64,000 nt of DNA, from positions 1,240,001-1,304,000 of the forward strand of contig CM031559.1 in assembly GCA_018466975.1 (NCBI GenBank), written 5' to 3'. Position numbers and translations under genes: made by a program. The notes under the pieces were generated by a model that had not been told where the DNA came from, did no database searches, and saw only the letters and a list, made by a program, of their open reading frames with translations. The stretch's first letter is position 1. Each line of letters begins with the position of its first letter. Positions 13,401-25,522 of the stretch are shown here, piece by piece. Source of the stretch: Sparassis latifolia (lineage: Eukaryota; Basidiomycota; Agaricomycetes; Polyporales; Sparassidaceae).

Positions 13401-13528
13401 TGACCGACGAGTCGGACGCACGACAGACAGAATATATGACCACATGGGACCGCGTACGGTGAACACGAAGCCAGATCGTATGGTTCCAAGCAGATGTCGC
13501 AAGTCGAGGCGGGGTGAATGAGCAACAT
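10458..13528 (-). CDS. RING finger / coiled-coil / disordered-tail protein A, 940 aa
   Basis: Probable E3 ubiquitin ligase. Exons, in order of translation: 13422-13528, 13079-13364, 12794-12991, 10458-12689; phases agree, 940 aa. The N-terminus is a C3HC4 RING: C10-x2-C13, C29-x-H31, C34-x2-C37 and a final CPLC. Using the acceptor ending at 13365 restores the canonical CLSC pair; a nearer AG would lose it. About 100 residues of mixed helix follow, then a coiled coil (exons 3-4, rich in Q/E/K, ISQKDSSIEG onward), then about 700 residues of Ser/Pro/Arg-rich disordered tail. The internal pair NLREQE / NVQERD with repeated SREVTSG marks a duplication in the tail. The protein resembles the RING gene on the plus strand at 18013 in start, RING spacing, exon 1 and coiled coil. 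Substrate and location are unknown. Confidence 0.85.
11100..11290. repeat. internal tandem-like duplication within the RING protein A tail
   Basis: Two related units of about 105 nt lie side by side in the coding sequence. Both carry (minus strand) a block coding SRRSSES, a short TN linker, a GSAREVTSG block and RAVPAIY or a similar end. The duplication keeps the frame and lengthens the disordered Ser-rich tail. Confidence 0.6.
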
Positions 13529-15809
13529 AGACACCCTGACACCCGACTCGACACCGGGAATGCGTCGTACTTAGTATGAACAGAGTCACAATTACGATGG
13601 AAGGCTGAGTGGTAGAGCAGGATCGTCCACATATGGCAAGTCTTGTATCCAGATGCCTCCGCTACTTTGCCTCCGTCTTACGCCAAATTACCAAGAAGGT
13701 CGTTAGAGCAGCACTAGTACTGCCTGATAGATGACTACTGAGACACATTTTACGAGAACGGCGCACCCAGACATATAAAAGGAAAATCAGCAAAATCTGG
13801 CACGGCATGCGATCAGCGCGCCAAAGGGAAATCGTTGGTATTAATGGGGTAGTATTATGGCAGGAGTGGTTGTAAATGGGATCCATGAATCAAAAGGCTT
13901 GAATAACTAATGCATCATGTATCGTCATTCAACGTTGAATAAGCAGCCTTTTACAATGGGCTTGAGCACCACACTCAAGAGGCCAAGAGGTTTCCACCCC
14001 GCTCACGAGGGAGAAAACACCGGTCAGCAAATACGATTCGGTTCATGGGAAGACGATAGTTACAGAATGTCGTGCTTTGATGACGTCATAACCGAGTAGA
14101 AATGCCCACAAGATAGATGCCATGTAAACTTCCTTCTCCGGATGCTGGGTAATAGTAAGCACCATGATTGTTTGGAGGCATCCCTACCCTTAAAGCTCCG
14201 CCGTGTGTTCGGAACGAGGGGCGGGTAATCTGTGTGCAATCTATTGACCATGCAAAGGAGCAACAGCATTCTCGGGGGAGGCATTAGCACGCAGTTGATT
14301 CGTCATGAGGTATGGTGGTCTAAAGAGTATGCCTGGGGCAGTCATACAGAGAAACGGGCTGAATACTCATGCCGTCAAAAGCCTGTGTGAAACTGTCTGT
14401 CTGTTTTGCCATGTTGTCAGGGAAGTCGTGATATAATAGTGAAAGACACGAAAAATCTGAACCAAAACTATGGACATTGGAGCATGAAAACGTCGCACGT
14501 GGCCAGTAAATGTTACGGCCTTACACAGTGCAAGTAAGTCGGGGGCGAATCAAAGGAGCTGAGTTCTCTTGATTAAGATGCTCACGAGGACATTTCACTC
14601 GTGCGCGCAAGATACGACAACATATCATATAACACCCGTAAGAGAGGTGACCGGCAACAGGGACCACCGGGTGAACACACTCTTCAGACCGCGGAGAATC
14701 GATCGCGACGAGACCTCTCCATCTGAGGCGTCCAACGTCACTAGCACTCACCAGGTAATTTATAATTTATTGAAGATCGGTCCGTGGGCCGCCGCGCCTC
14801 GCTCTATCGATGGCCGTTCAAACACAAGCGATTGAGATCAGATAGGTCTGACCAATGGCCTGTGTCATATGGGAGGTTTCCAGGATCACAATGCCATGTC
14901 TGCCATGCGGTGTGGTCGAGAACTTGCGTGGAAACTGTAGGTTCCGGGAAACGCGCCTACTGTGGTGATTCGTCAGCTGGAGCTGGACTGGGGGATACCC
15001 GCTGAAGATATGGTGGAACATGAGGCCAGCAGGCACGCATCCTACATGTGTAGAAACGCTGCAAGATCGAGATCAATGGTTGAAAGGATATTTCATCTTT
15101 TGCGAAGGAGCAGCCTCCAGGAGCGAATGTTTAAGAGCCAAAATTCAACACAACCGTACATGAATGTTCACCATTCGACTCCCGCACCTTGATCGTGGGC
15201 TTGTTATCTGGCGACGGGAAATGTTTGCGGAACCTGTAACTGGCTCCAAACCTACCCACCCGTGCCAGATTCTGTGAAAGCGACGGCAGTAACATAGGTC
15301 GCATAAAGCAGCTTGCGAGTGGCCGGTGGTCAATGAAATATCGGGATTGGAACATCAACGGACAAGGGGACAGAATATAAAGTATGAACTGATTGACCTC
15401 GCATTATCCGAGTGGATACATCCTGTCACTGAATCCAAGGTATTGGACTGTTCCAGGACGAAGGCATGTTGTCGTCCGTGCGAAGATTCCAGTTAGATTG
15501 CTCAACAAGGAATTCTTGCAGCCCAGTCAACGGATACGGCGAGGGGCCAGAGCCCTCATGCAACTGAGCGACGTTGGAACTTCAGCCAGGCTTGAGATCG
15601 TGAATCTCAGACATCAATCCGAGTCAGACTGAGGCAGGCCGCCGGCGCATAAGTATGCGGTAACTGTTTGAAAGAAAAAGCGTGCAAAAAAATTGGTCAG
15701 GACACACAACCAAGAAGATCAAAAGGATATCACAGAATCCTCTTTTCGTTTCCTGTTGTTGCTGGAATTATAGCCCTGGCAGTCCGCAAATTGGAGAGTA
15801 GTCATTTCC

Positions 15810-16227
15810 TGTCACACTCAGTAAAAACGGGAAGTCAAAGTGTAGTCGGCCAATTTCAAAATTTTGGCAAATTTGACTATTACATGACTACTTGTGACTA
15901 TTCTTACGGTTTTCTGTAGTGCATGACCTCATATTGTTTAGACCATGTCTGTACAGTTATTTTCCAACCCCTCAGTGCAGAAAAAAGCAACATATGAACT
16001 TCAGAATGCCATGTATTCTGAGATGATCAACTGTGGTGTCTGACTTTTACAGACTATAATTTGATGGCAGTTGATCACATAATTTCTTGGCATGATGAGT
16101 TTGGTGACTGTAAACAGACTTCTCTGGACTTTACCTGACCATGGTGCCAAAATTTTGAATCTGATTGACTTCAGCCTAACAATACCTGACTTAAATTGAC
16201 TTCCGGTTTTTACTGAGCATGTCACAC
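15810..16227. mobile_element. MITE-like inverted-repeat element, about 0.4 kb
   Basis: The left end (CTCAGTAAAAAC at 15817, then GGGAAGTCAA) is repeated in inverted form at the right end (GTTTTTACTGAG ending at 16217). Inside, TTCAAAATTTTGGCA near 15854 is matched by its exact reverse complement near 16144. TGTCACAC lies just outside both ends (about 15810 and 16220), possibly a diverged target duplication or the outer part of the terminal repeat. There is no coding capacity. Confidence 0.7.
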
Positions 16228-16926
16228 GTAACAGCATGTCACACTTTCGAGTCATTCCCTTCTACTTATTTTGTTTCTTTCCGTCTCACTCCATCCCTTG
16301 CCTGGCCGCAGACTTTCTTCTGACTGCTTGGAACGCTTGAATCTCCCTTGGAATTTCAGTATGGTTGCACTGCTGTTTCGGTCCTTACAGGCTCACGAAG
16401 TCGGGATTGGCGGAGTTGGCCCGGGTTACCCAGTTTTCAGGCCAAATAACAGCCTCCTCTATGTACGAGTCGGGATAGTCTCACTTCCTACGCTTAATCT
16501 GGCAGACAGCTAGTTCTTTGGCTGTTCGAGAATACAATTCTCGGCCGATGTTATCAAGAAAGGAGCCATTCCACGACCCCCCAAGCACACCTGCCGTGCG
16601 TAGAATTATCTTTCTTTCTCTCGCTCCAGTTACTTCACTGTCATACGCAACGCCGCATGCGCAGTTTTCAATTTATCAATATTTAATAACTTTTACTGGT
16701 TGGTACAGAGGCTAGAGCTAAGTACCCCGCAGCATCGAAGCTGCAAGAAGATCGCTGTTATTGCCAATTTCCTATTACAGAATATGCCTTTGACGCTCGC
16801 ACAAGAGAAGAGCGAAATATGCCACTCAAGCTCCTCGGCTCTTGACCTCGTGTGTGCGCTGTTGAAGTGCCACTTGGATCCCGAGCGCAAGATGAGGAAT
16901 TCCCTTCACGTGCAATGAGAGGTCTC

Positions 16927-16958
16927 TTCTCATGTTCTAATCTTCTCATGTTCTAATC
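16927..16958. repeat. perfect 16-bp tandem duplication
   Basis: TTCTCATGTTCTAATC occurs twice in direct succession (16927-16942 and 16943-16958). Confidence 0.9.
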
Positions 16959-18012
16959 TAGCCCTCTGCGGCGAAGGGAGCCATCTTCGCCGTAGAGAAC
17001 CTTGTCACGCACCGCATCTGTTGTGCGCTTCGCACTAGCAAATACAATGATCTAGTTCATTCGGTTCGGTTCGCCTGTACCGACGTCTGTGGGTTCTCTC
17101 TATCTCCTGTCTCAAGAACTCTAATGACTTTGGATGTTTCTCTTATTGAGGACATTCGCATCGCTTAGTCTTCCCGCTACCCTATTAAGTTATCTCGACA
17201 GAGCGTTTTAAACGTGGGTCGGCTAGAGTATATGATGAGCGAAGACTCGCTAGATTTGACCTTGGGAAATTCGGCTCTTCCTTATCCCTACCACATCCAC
17301 TGCGGACTTCTGGCTGCCAGTGCCTGATTCTCTATCCATGAACGAATTTTAGAAGTATTAATCTGGAGCGCAAATATTCCAGGTATGCACTCTTCTCCGC
17401 CAGCACGCTGACTGAATGCGTTATATTGCCGTCAAACACCTGTTCTGCCACATTCATCACCTGCCCTGGGAACATCGTCATTTATTGTCACGCACTTGGT
17501 CGCACCTCCGCGAACACGCTGAAAACACGAGGGCTTGCCGATCCGATTGCCGATTAGCAACCTCCGCTATTCCTTACTTGATCTGTCTTGGTTTCTTGCT
17601 CCGAAGCTCCCCACAGGCTATGAAGCCTCCTACGACTGATTGTTTCCACAACGTAACGCCCCTTTAGCAATATCCTGAGGTCCGACCCTTATCGCTGGGG
17701 TCATGCAGCATCCTTCTCTGGCAGGCTCCGATGCTGCGCCGATAGTATGGTAGCGTTTCCCCAGCATTGGTCCGCCGTCTGTGATTTCGAAGACCGCAAG
17801 GACGCATGCGCACTTGTCCAGATAGAGTCCCGATTCCGCCGCCTCGTGTATCTTATGCTCATTTCGAGTGAATGCTCACCGAATTCTGTCGTCTGTGGTC
17901 TAGCCGGCACGCGATACACACTAGGCGATCAGAGTCTGCGAGCTTATTATACCGTGGCTCCCCTCCAGTTCATCACCTGCCGCTTTCGCGCTCGTCTTGA
18001 ACTTCGCTGATC

Positions 18013-20065
18013 ATGCTCGTCCTGCACCCCAGCTCGACGTGCGACGTCTGCCTCGAAGGCTACGGTGGTCGCAGCTTTCCCAATGTCATTTCCTGCGGCC
18101 ATTCGTTCTGTCTGAGGTGCTGACTTTTGTCATCGTCGTTATCTGTCCACGTTAACCTTGGTCGATCCAACCTACAGGTGTCTGCAGTCGTTGACTCGAC
18201 AGTGCTGCCCTCTATGCCGCAAGGCCTTCGCGGTTTCGGATGTTCGGAGATTGCACGTTGACAGAGCAAACTCGTCTTCGCCACTATCGCCCGACTCTTT
18301 GGATGTGACAGAAGAATCTTCTCAATGTCGCCGATTTCAGGATCGGATTACGCGCATCGTATTTGAGGGCGCAGACAATACCGATATCGATCTCTTCAGC
18401 AAGGAAGCGGACAGATGGCTCAGGACGCAACCGAGCGATGAGGTATATATATACTCTGATATCCAGCATCGACAAAATTAATTCTTGTCATTTAGCATGC
18501 ACACCTACGCGCCGTGATCGTCTTACTTCGGAAGCACATCAACGTAGTTCCTCTCTACAAGGCGGCACAGCAGGATCTTGCTCAGCTTCAAAAGGTCTGT
18601 GACGATCTGAAGGAGAAATTCCAGACGGAGAAGGAGGCTGGGCGGGCCAGATACGAAGAGCTGGAACAGTCCAGCGCGCTGGAATTGGAGAATGCAAAGG
18701 CAGTGGAGAACAGCTTAAGGGAGCAGCTGGACTTCTTGCAGAACGATTGGACTTCGTGAGTATTCTCTTGTCTTTCTCGTGATTAAACTGACTTTGAGGT
18801 TCAGGAAAGTAAGCAGGTATCCCTTGGTCTTCCAGTTATGCTCATGCCCACTGTATCTTACTCAGTATGAAGTTTGCCTCGAGGAGTGTCGCATGCTCAT
18901 AGAGCAGGTAAACGAGCTCAAACGGAAACGTCACAATGCACGAGCGCTATCTCGAACGGTGGATGCTCGTTATCTCTTCGAGGATAGGGATCATCCTAAC
19001 AAGGAGTTTATGACCATTGCGACGGACGATGTGCCCGATGCGACAAGTATTCTGAAGAGTCATCAAGTCGCAGGCGATGACGGCTTCCGTCTTTCGCCTA
19101 TACCCCCAGACCTGCCTCTACCGTCTCTCCCATCTGGTATTTTCCCTGCGCTCACTGAAGAGAGCGATGATGATGATGGCGCTAGCAAGGCGCTGCTCCA
19201 AAGATCTGGTAATCCACATTCTCGTCGGTCTATCCCGGTTATCCCAATCGCGTCGAACATCCATCGAATGCACAGTAACTCTTCCTTACTGAGCTCCCAC
19301 GACATGGATCCAGTCTCTCGTTCGCTGCCTAGAGCTCTTATGGATGTTCATATGGTGAACTTCTCGTCGTCGCCGAATGTACAGGGATACCCTTATACTT
19401 CTCGAGAGCGATTTGGAGATATGATCTCTAGTTCTCTGGGCGCACACGAAGGAGGACTTGGGTTACGCATCGCTGGGATGGGCCGTCCATCTGACGGTCC
19501 AGAGCCTGATGATCAGGACAAGCAACGTGAGCGATTGCGCGCGGAGCTCCGGCGAGTACTCGAAGATCCTCCGCCAACGACCATCGTACGTCGGAACACT
19601 GTCTCGGAACCCGAGCACGTCCGAAGGACATCTGCTACTGCGTCGTCTGTTTTCACGCGAAACCCCTCCCCTGATTCGACTAGTCCTCCCTCTAGTTGTG
19701 CCTCTGCAGTAGCAGTTCCTTCCTCCTCCGGTGCCCCACTACCGGTGAGTACAGCCCAGCATCAGCCGGTCTCGCGTGCTAGTACAGCGGCGATGGCCGC
19801 CGAAAGGGCGCGGGCATCAGCGGCGAGCAGTACGAGTACATCACCAACGTCGGCGATGGCAAGCAGGGAACGTGACGTTACTCAGCCTCAGCCCCAGTCT
19901 TATTCACAGACAAGGCCTTCCAATCCTCGCCGGGTGTCTACAGACAGCACGAAGGCTAAAACCCTGACTACCACAACTGCTACGGCATCGAACCTTACAA
20001 GGACCATATGGGCGATGCAGGAGGCGCAGCGGATAACCCAACAGGAGGTTCAGCGGGTGTCGTGA
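18013..20065 (+). CDS. RING finger / coiled-coil / disordered-tail protein B, 610 aa
   Basis: Probable E3 ubiquitin ligase and paralogue of the minus-strand RING gene ending at 13528. Exons: 18013-18116, 18178-18442, 18496-18755, 18805-18808, 18866-20065; phases agree, 610 aa. The RING is C10-x2-C13, C28-x-H30, C33-x2-C36 and CPLC; intron 1 falls at the same place as in the paralogue, between the two halves of the RING. The next region (to about residue 123) is acidic and helical. A coiled coil follows (DLAQLQKV... to the end of exon 3, then ECRMLIEQVNELKRKRH), and a Ser/Thr/Pro/Ala-rich disordered tail begins near residue 260. Exon 4 is only 4 nt (GAAA): both flanking introns have good donors and acceptors, the second (57 nt) also stays open in frame, so retention is possible. 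Function beyond the RING is unknown. Confidence 0.85.
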
Positions 20066-23000
20066 AATTCATTATGCCAATCGCTTGCCTTTGCGACACT
20101 CGTCGCGACATAGATCAAGTGTATGACGGGCAAGCGGGTCCGCATGGATGTCGTCATTTAACTATTGCAGTCTGCCTATCTAACTCGTTCACAGCTATTT
20201 ATGGACCTCCATAGCTATGCCTATGTACTTGTGCGTCTAATAAGATTAATGCGCTAGCCCCTCTACGAACCAGAACCCGCCGCTCTTGTCTTCTGTGATT
20301 GGAACGTTGTAACATTCTTGCCGGTACTTGCCTTGCATAGCGCATCAGAATCCTGTCTGCCACTTCATTGCAATGAGGGAGGAATAGGGTCATAGCAAGA
20401 TTGACCATCATCTCCGCCCCGTCCCTTCCGCGCTTTCTGGCATCAGTCCTCCGAAGGCCACGACGCGGGAAACAACGCCCTTCAGGCGTCGCTCGAGTAG
20501 GTGGTCGACGCATGTGGATCATAGCTATCCACCAATCGCATTGGACAGAAGTCGGACACTGTAGCGGAGAAACATTGGCCAGACCATAGTAGCGTAAAAC
20601 CGAGCCTATATACATACTGCCACTCGTTCGGACAAATTTGACATATCGCGTCTATGTTGACTGAAGCACCGCCCTGCCAAGTAGTCTTTTAGTATATGTA
20701 TGAGGCAATTCAATCCTCCGTGAAATAGGTGGCCACGAGGCAAAGGTGTGGCAGATAAAGCGACGACGGATGGCCCTCCTTCCGCATCAAATCATATGAT
20801 ATATTACGGGAGGATGGAGGTGTGGATCAGATACGATCATGTTCCCAAGAGACCCTATGCAAGACGTCTTGTGTACATAATTTAAGGATATAGCCATGCT
20901 TCAGATCGGTCTGTACACCAGATGGGATGGGATAGAACGTAAGAAGACTCATAACCGACAGGTTTAAGGTTGAACCACATACCAGGGTCAAAGGGAAGGT
21001 GCTGAGACTGATATCAACACAAAAACCACCGCATCCTCGAGGATAGTAAAGTTTTGTGTCGACACCTTCGAGAAACTCCAGCCTTGCGGAGTGTGTATTC
21101 AACAAGTGACAACGCGCGAGAAGCCTCTGGACATAACCAATCGCGGCCAAAGGCACGATCAGGAGAAGTGTGACACCGTGCAATGCTCACAAAGTTTTCC
21201 CCCAGTGGCACAGAAGTCTCGCGGAAATGACTGACCCGAGTGTTCCTGGTACGTGGCGTTGAATAGTCCATGTGAGCCGTGCCTCGGACCCGGAGCGGAA
21301 ATGACGATCACAAATAGACTAAATGTGGTAAAAGCGACGACACAAGGCCAGGTGAACAAGAATTCGAGGAAGGTAATTGCGTGCTAGAAGTCAACTATTT
21401 CCTTGGTTGCACGGACTGCGTTTGGGGTTCATCGACCGTATTCAGCGTCACAAACATTCACTCGCTTCGACAACGTCTGAGGGCGATAACGGGAGAAGAA
21501 GGTCATTCCTGCTGGTTTGCGGGCTCTTTCGTGAACACACGGGGTATAAGACATACGCTGCGTTCGACCGAGTAGTACTGAAGAGTCCGAGGTGCTAACC
21601 AAGCTTTGCTATAACAAGTTTTGACTACTGATGGATGATGCATGGTGAGGACTCGTCACTAATATTGACATTTTTGGCGTGAGGTCGCCCCGAAATGTCG
21701 CCAGAAATAGATAAGTTAACACCGTAAGGAAACGGGAGGTAAGTTGCACCGCAGGCAAACATGGACACACGCACCTGCTCAAGGGCGGGAGAAGAAGGTA
21801 ACCGTTATCTGTGTGCCCCCCCCCCGGAACGTGGAGAGAAGGGCCTTGATGTCATCTTGCGCAGGAACAACCTGACGCGTAGGTGAAGAGGGTAGGGGAA
21901 AGTTTGCCTGTGTAGCTGACCCTAAAGGCTTGGCCCGCCTCGTTACCTCCACACGACTGCTTTCGTACAGCCACACTGTCCAGTGGAATCTGTGGCTACT
22001 GGTGCATGGACGTCTAGAGTCTGAGATAACAGGAAAAGTGCCACTTACCGGCACTCTGTTGCTACGTTTCGAGCCGCTTGAATAAGCAAATTGATGTGAG
22101 CGAAGTAAACGTCTTTTCCGCGGCATTGAAATACTTGAGCATGAGCTTCGGGAGAGATCGCATAGAGTGCTGCCATCAAGATTGGTGATCCCAATTCCGC
22201 GAGCATCGTCTGAGTTGAACGTTGAGGATTAATGTTGCTGGGGTGCTCTTCCTAGATACTTCGTGTCCACAGCCTTGCTTCCTGACGAAGTCTTTCGTAC
22301 GTCACAGGATGAGTAGTGTAAAGCTTTTGATTCGGTCGTTCCAGTCCGGTGAAGGTCGTCTGAATTGACACCTGGCGCCACCTAATCCCAATAATGTGAT
22401 TTCCTGCCGATTTGGTGAGCCACGACCGTCTTGCTTCGTGATAAGGAATACATTATCGAGGGGCACCAAGGCTTTTCACTGAGCTCGAAGCGTGGACCAT
22501 CGGAGGACATGATGTCTGTGATAAGCTCATACTGGGTACAATAATCTCAGTGACAAAGTCCGCATCGAATTAGATGATACAACCTAGTACTACGATAACT
22601 TCGACAGATTGTCAGATTGCAACCCAGATACTCGATGTGAGCGAAGGGGTCCGCTGAAGTACGAACAATGAAGCAATGTCTCAGTTGTCTCTGCCAGCGG
22701 GGGACCATAATGATGGGACTTGCGATTGAGAAGTCTGAGAGATGGCAATCATCAGGCCTCAAAACTCATAAAGACTAACTCCCCAGGAGCAGGTAAAATT
22801 GGCAGTTCAGCAGCCAAAACTGAGTGATTCAGTAACAAAAAGACTGGTGTCCGCAGCTTAGGTTTTAAATATAACAACACAAAATAAGGAATGAAGCAAG
22901 CCTGGGTCGAACGGCGGTTGAGTACACCGCATTGACTATTTCTGGTTACCCACCCCAATGCAGTGTACTCCCCTTACCACTTCGGCCACAGACCGCTGAA

Positions 23001-23301
23001 CACATGTAATCAATAATGATATCCATCACATTCGCCCACATATTATTCAAAACTCCAAGCATGACAGCAGGAAGAACATCCGTGTCCTCACATGTATTCA
23101 TAAGTTATAGCTAAGTTCTGGGAGAGTGTATTTTGATAGCTATAGACAAAATGTCCCCAGCTTCATGTAAAGTAAATGCGCCACCATCCCTCCCATCATG
23201 CCAAAATTAAATACATCCTGTCAGAGTCAACTTCATCGCAGGCTACAACAGCTGACCAGTGCCGATGGACACCGTGTCAGACCCGACTAATGGGAGCTCG
23301 C
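20066..23301. other. intergenic, no gene seen
   Basis: Small frames on both strands only. The longest (20199-20615, minus) has no domain and an unlikely composition. A 15-bp imperfect inverted repeat at 22920-22934 / 22956-22970 lies in a tRNA-like setting but does not fold as a tRNA. Confidence 0.4.
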
Positions 23302-23855
23302 CTATTTTGTGAACGCACGAATGATCTTCGCAGAGATGTGAAGGAAGAAAATGGAGGCAATGAAGGAGAGTGATAGAACGAGCACGATGAACGGGTCTCT
23401 GGAGGAGAAGCGAGTCGTCAGATGTTAAAGAACTGTCTCGTGCGCGTATGTAGGGGGGGATGTACTGAATAGAGACTTACACCCGGAGTCCTGGTGAATC
23501 ATCCGTGTAGAGCTTCAGCATCGTGTTTGATGACCCGCCTGCGCCCGCGGCGCGCGTGGAGTTAGGTTTCGCGACCGGCGTGCTCGTCGCTCTCCGCCTG
23601 ATGGCAGCAAACATCCAGAGCACACCCAAGAGATGTCATATAAGCGTCGAAATACAGGTTAGAACTGTGTTCCGAGCAAAGACAGATAGCATACGCACCG
23701 AATTTGCGCCCCTGGGGGCTTCGCAACACCAGAACCAGCGGAACGACCGGTTGCAGCGGGTCGGGAGACGTCTGAGTCTGACTGCTCGAGTAAATTACAG
23801 ATGCAGTATTGCTCTATTAGTCAATTGAGATAGCGCAGAGGGAGAGACCCACCAT
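23302..23855 (-). CDS. SBH1: Sec61 translocon beta subunit (Sbh1), 99 aa
   Basis: Small tail-anchored subunit of the ER protein-conducting channel; it stabilises Sec61/Sss1 and helps co-translational translocation. Exons in order of translation: 23853-23855, 23699-23781, 23481-23597, 23302-23398; 99 aa. The first coding exon is only the ATG: a 71-nt intron with GTGGGT donor follows it directly, and exon 2 opens with SDSDVSRP. The hallmark block is complete: RAAGAGGSSNTMLKLYTDDS, then PGLRVDP, followed by one membrane helix (FIVLVLSLSFIASIFFL) and a short HISAKIIRAFTK tail. Length matches the family (80-105 aa). It diverges from the SNARE gene at 24021 across 165 bp, so the two probably share a promoter region. 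Confidence 0.95.
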
Positions 23856-24020
23856 GGTGTTGTGGCAAGTGTGCTGGCAAGCGCTGAGCGTTCTGTATGC
23901 TCCACGTGGTCCGACGAGCGTCATTTTGTCACACTACTCATGCTGGTAACGGTCAAGCGTGACAGGGAGGTACCGCAGCATTGTCCGCCGGTACAGTCTA
24001 ATCTCCACCATCACGTCGCA
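23856..24020. promoter_or_regulatory. shared divergent promoter region, 165 bp
   Basis: This short stretch separates the start codons of SBH1 (minus) and the longin SNARE (plus). It must hold both 5'UTRs and promoters. No TATA box is evident. Confidence 0.6.
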
Positions 24021-24920
24021 ATGTCTCTTGTAAGTGCCCTGCCTAAGTCATTTGTTGCGAAAAATGTCATCCTTTATATTAGATTCATGCGCTAGTAGCT
24101 CAAGGGTCCACCATCCTTGCAGAGCACCAAGGCGGACAACGTGACTTCTCGCAAGGTGAGTGTACATTCGAAACCCATGTAGTAGTTGATCTCTGGCTTA
24201 ATGAGCGACCCAATTAGCGACTCAAACTATCTTGTCGAAGATTCCACCAAATAACAGCAAGCTGACGTATGTGTGGGAACAATACCTCTTCCATTATGTT
24301 TCCGAAGGAGGGTACACATACCTGGTCATGGCGGACGACTCCGCAGGACGGTGAGCATTCACCTACCAGCGCACCATCGCCTTCTGACATATATATCGTA
24401 GGCGGATGCCTTTCACCTTCCTGGCTGAGCTCCAGCAGAAATTCATTTCCTTCTCCGCTGCATCTTCCTCCTCACTCTCCACTTCGCCTGCCTATGCACT
24501 CCAGGGAACTTTCGGACCAGTCATCGCGCAACTCATGAATACATATAACACCACACCTCCTGCCGACGAGCTCACGCGCGCGCAGTCGGAGCTGGCGCAA
24601 GTGAAGGACATCATGGTGCAGAATGTAGAGCAGATCCTCTCGCGTGGGGAGCGCATCGAGCTGCTGGTGGACAAGACAGATAACATGGCGAGTCAGGCGA
24701 CTGCATTCCGCCGAGGTGCACGTACGGTGCGTCGGGGTATGTGGTGGAAGAACACGCGCATTATGGGCTTGAGCGGTGTCGTGGCCTTGGTTCGTACATT
24801 GTCGCATTCTTGCATTCTGATTCACTCAAAATCTCGCCCTTTGTTACTCAGGTTTTTATTTGGATAATCACTGCTCAGTTCTGTGGTGCTGGCTTGAACC
24901 AGTGTGGGGCGAAGTCATAG
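24021..24920 (+). CDS. longin-domain R-SNARE, VAMP7/Nyv1-like, 223 aa
   Basis: Vesicle SNARE for fusion at late endosome, vacuole or plasma membrane. Exons: 24021-24029, 24083-24155, 24218-24350, 24402-24789, 24852-24920; phases agree, 223 aa. Order: an N-terminal longin domain (MSLIHALVAQGSTILAEH ... VMADDSAGRRMPFTFL), then the SNARE motif from about residue 140 (ELTRAQSELAQVKDIMVQNV) with the zero-layer Arg in ILSRGERIELL, then WWKN and one membrane anchor (GLSGVVALVFIWIITAQFC) with a short C-terminal tail. Exon 1 carries only three codons. The last intron has a weak GTTCGT donor, but splicing there restores the anchor. The first-exon ATG abuts a GTAAGT donor. Which yeast SNARE it replaces (Nyv1 or a VAMP7 lost from budding yeast) cannot be told here. 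Confidence 0.93.
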
Positions 24921-25522
24921 AATTCCGCTTTGATGCGTTATCCCATCCACTTCGAAGATATCTTATGATTCATGCCGTGCGTTGCTTAGTATTCCTTCTT
25001 GTCTTTGTTCTTTCGACCGTTATATATGAATCACTACAATTACGGGAAAGTATATCAGTAACGAGTGAAAGCATAGATATCGGTATGAATTCCAACTGAA
25101 TGGATACAGTCATCCTGTTTATTGTCAGCTCATGCCTGTAGTGACAGATTGGTGAACACGGGAAATCCAGTACAGGGCTGAATATACGTCCGATTCGACC
25201 TTGGACCTATATCCCTTCGACATCACGTGCTGACCGCGTCGCGTGTGTGGCGAGCTCATTCGCGGGAATGAACGCGACCGCGCGAGTTCTTCGCCCACTC
25301 TGCCAAACATGATATCGGTGGGGGGTTAACGAGTGTGCTGCTAGTGCTACATTGGTAATGTGGGTGTACACGTGCACCGTGATCTCTTTGTTTGCTTTCT
25401 TCATTGTGCACCAAAAGTGGCCACGTCGCTCCTTATGCTGCACCCATTACAACTTGGTTCAACATTACAACATTGTTCATCATTGTTCAAGCTACAACAT
25501 CATTTTTCGCGAAGAAATCGCC

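Larger units (their letters stand above)
13529..18012. other. spacer between the diverging RING paralogues
   Basis: About 4.5 kb with no gene I can support. It holds a hairpin element (15.8-16.2 kb), a short tandem duplication (16.93 kb) and many small frames with no family features. The two RING genes read outward from its ends, so both promoters should lie within it. Confidence 0.45.

Noticed and set aside
22896..22995. tRNA-like sequence (minus strand TGGCCGAAGTGGTAAGG and GTTCGACCC boxes)
   Set aside because: The middle folds as a 15-bp hairpin (22920-22934 with 22956-22970) rather than an anticodon arm, and the T-arm and acceptor stem do not pair.
25360..25522. N-terminal extension of the zinc-binding protein
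   Set aside because: The extension reads through an intron with good signals and its residues look random; MSPP plus the second exon is better.
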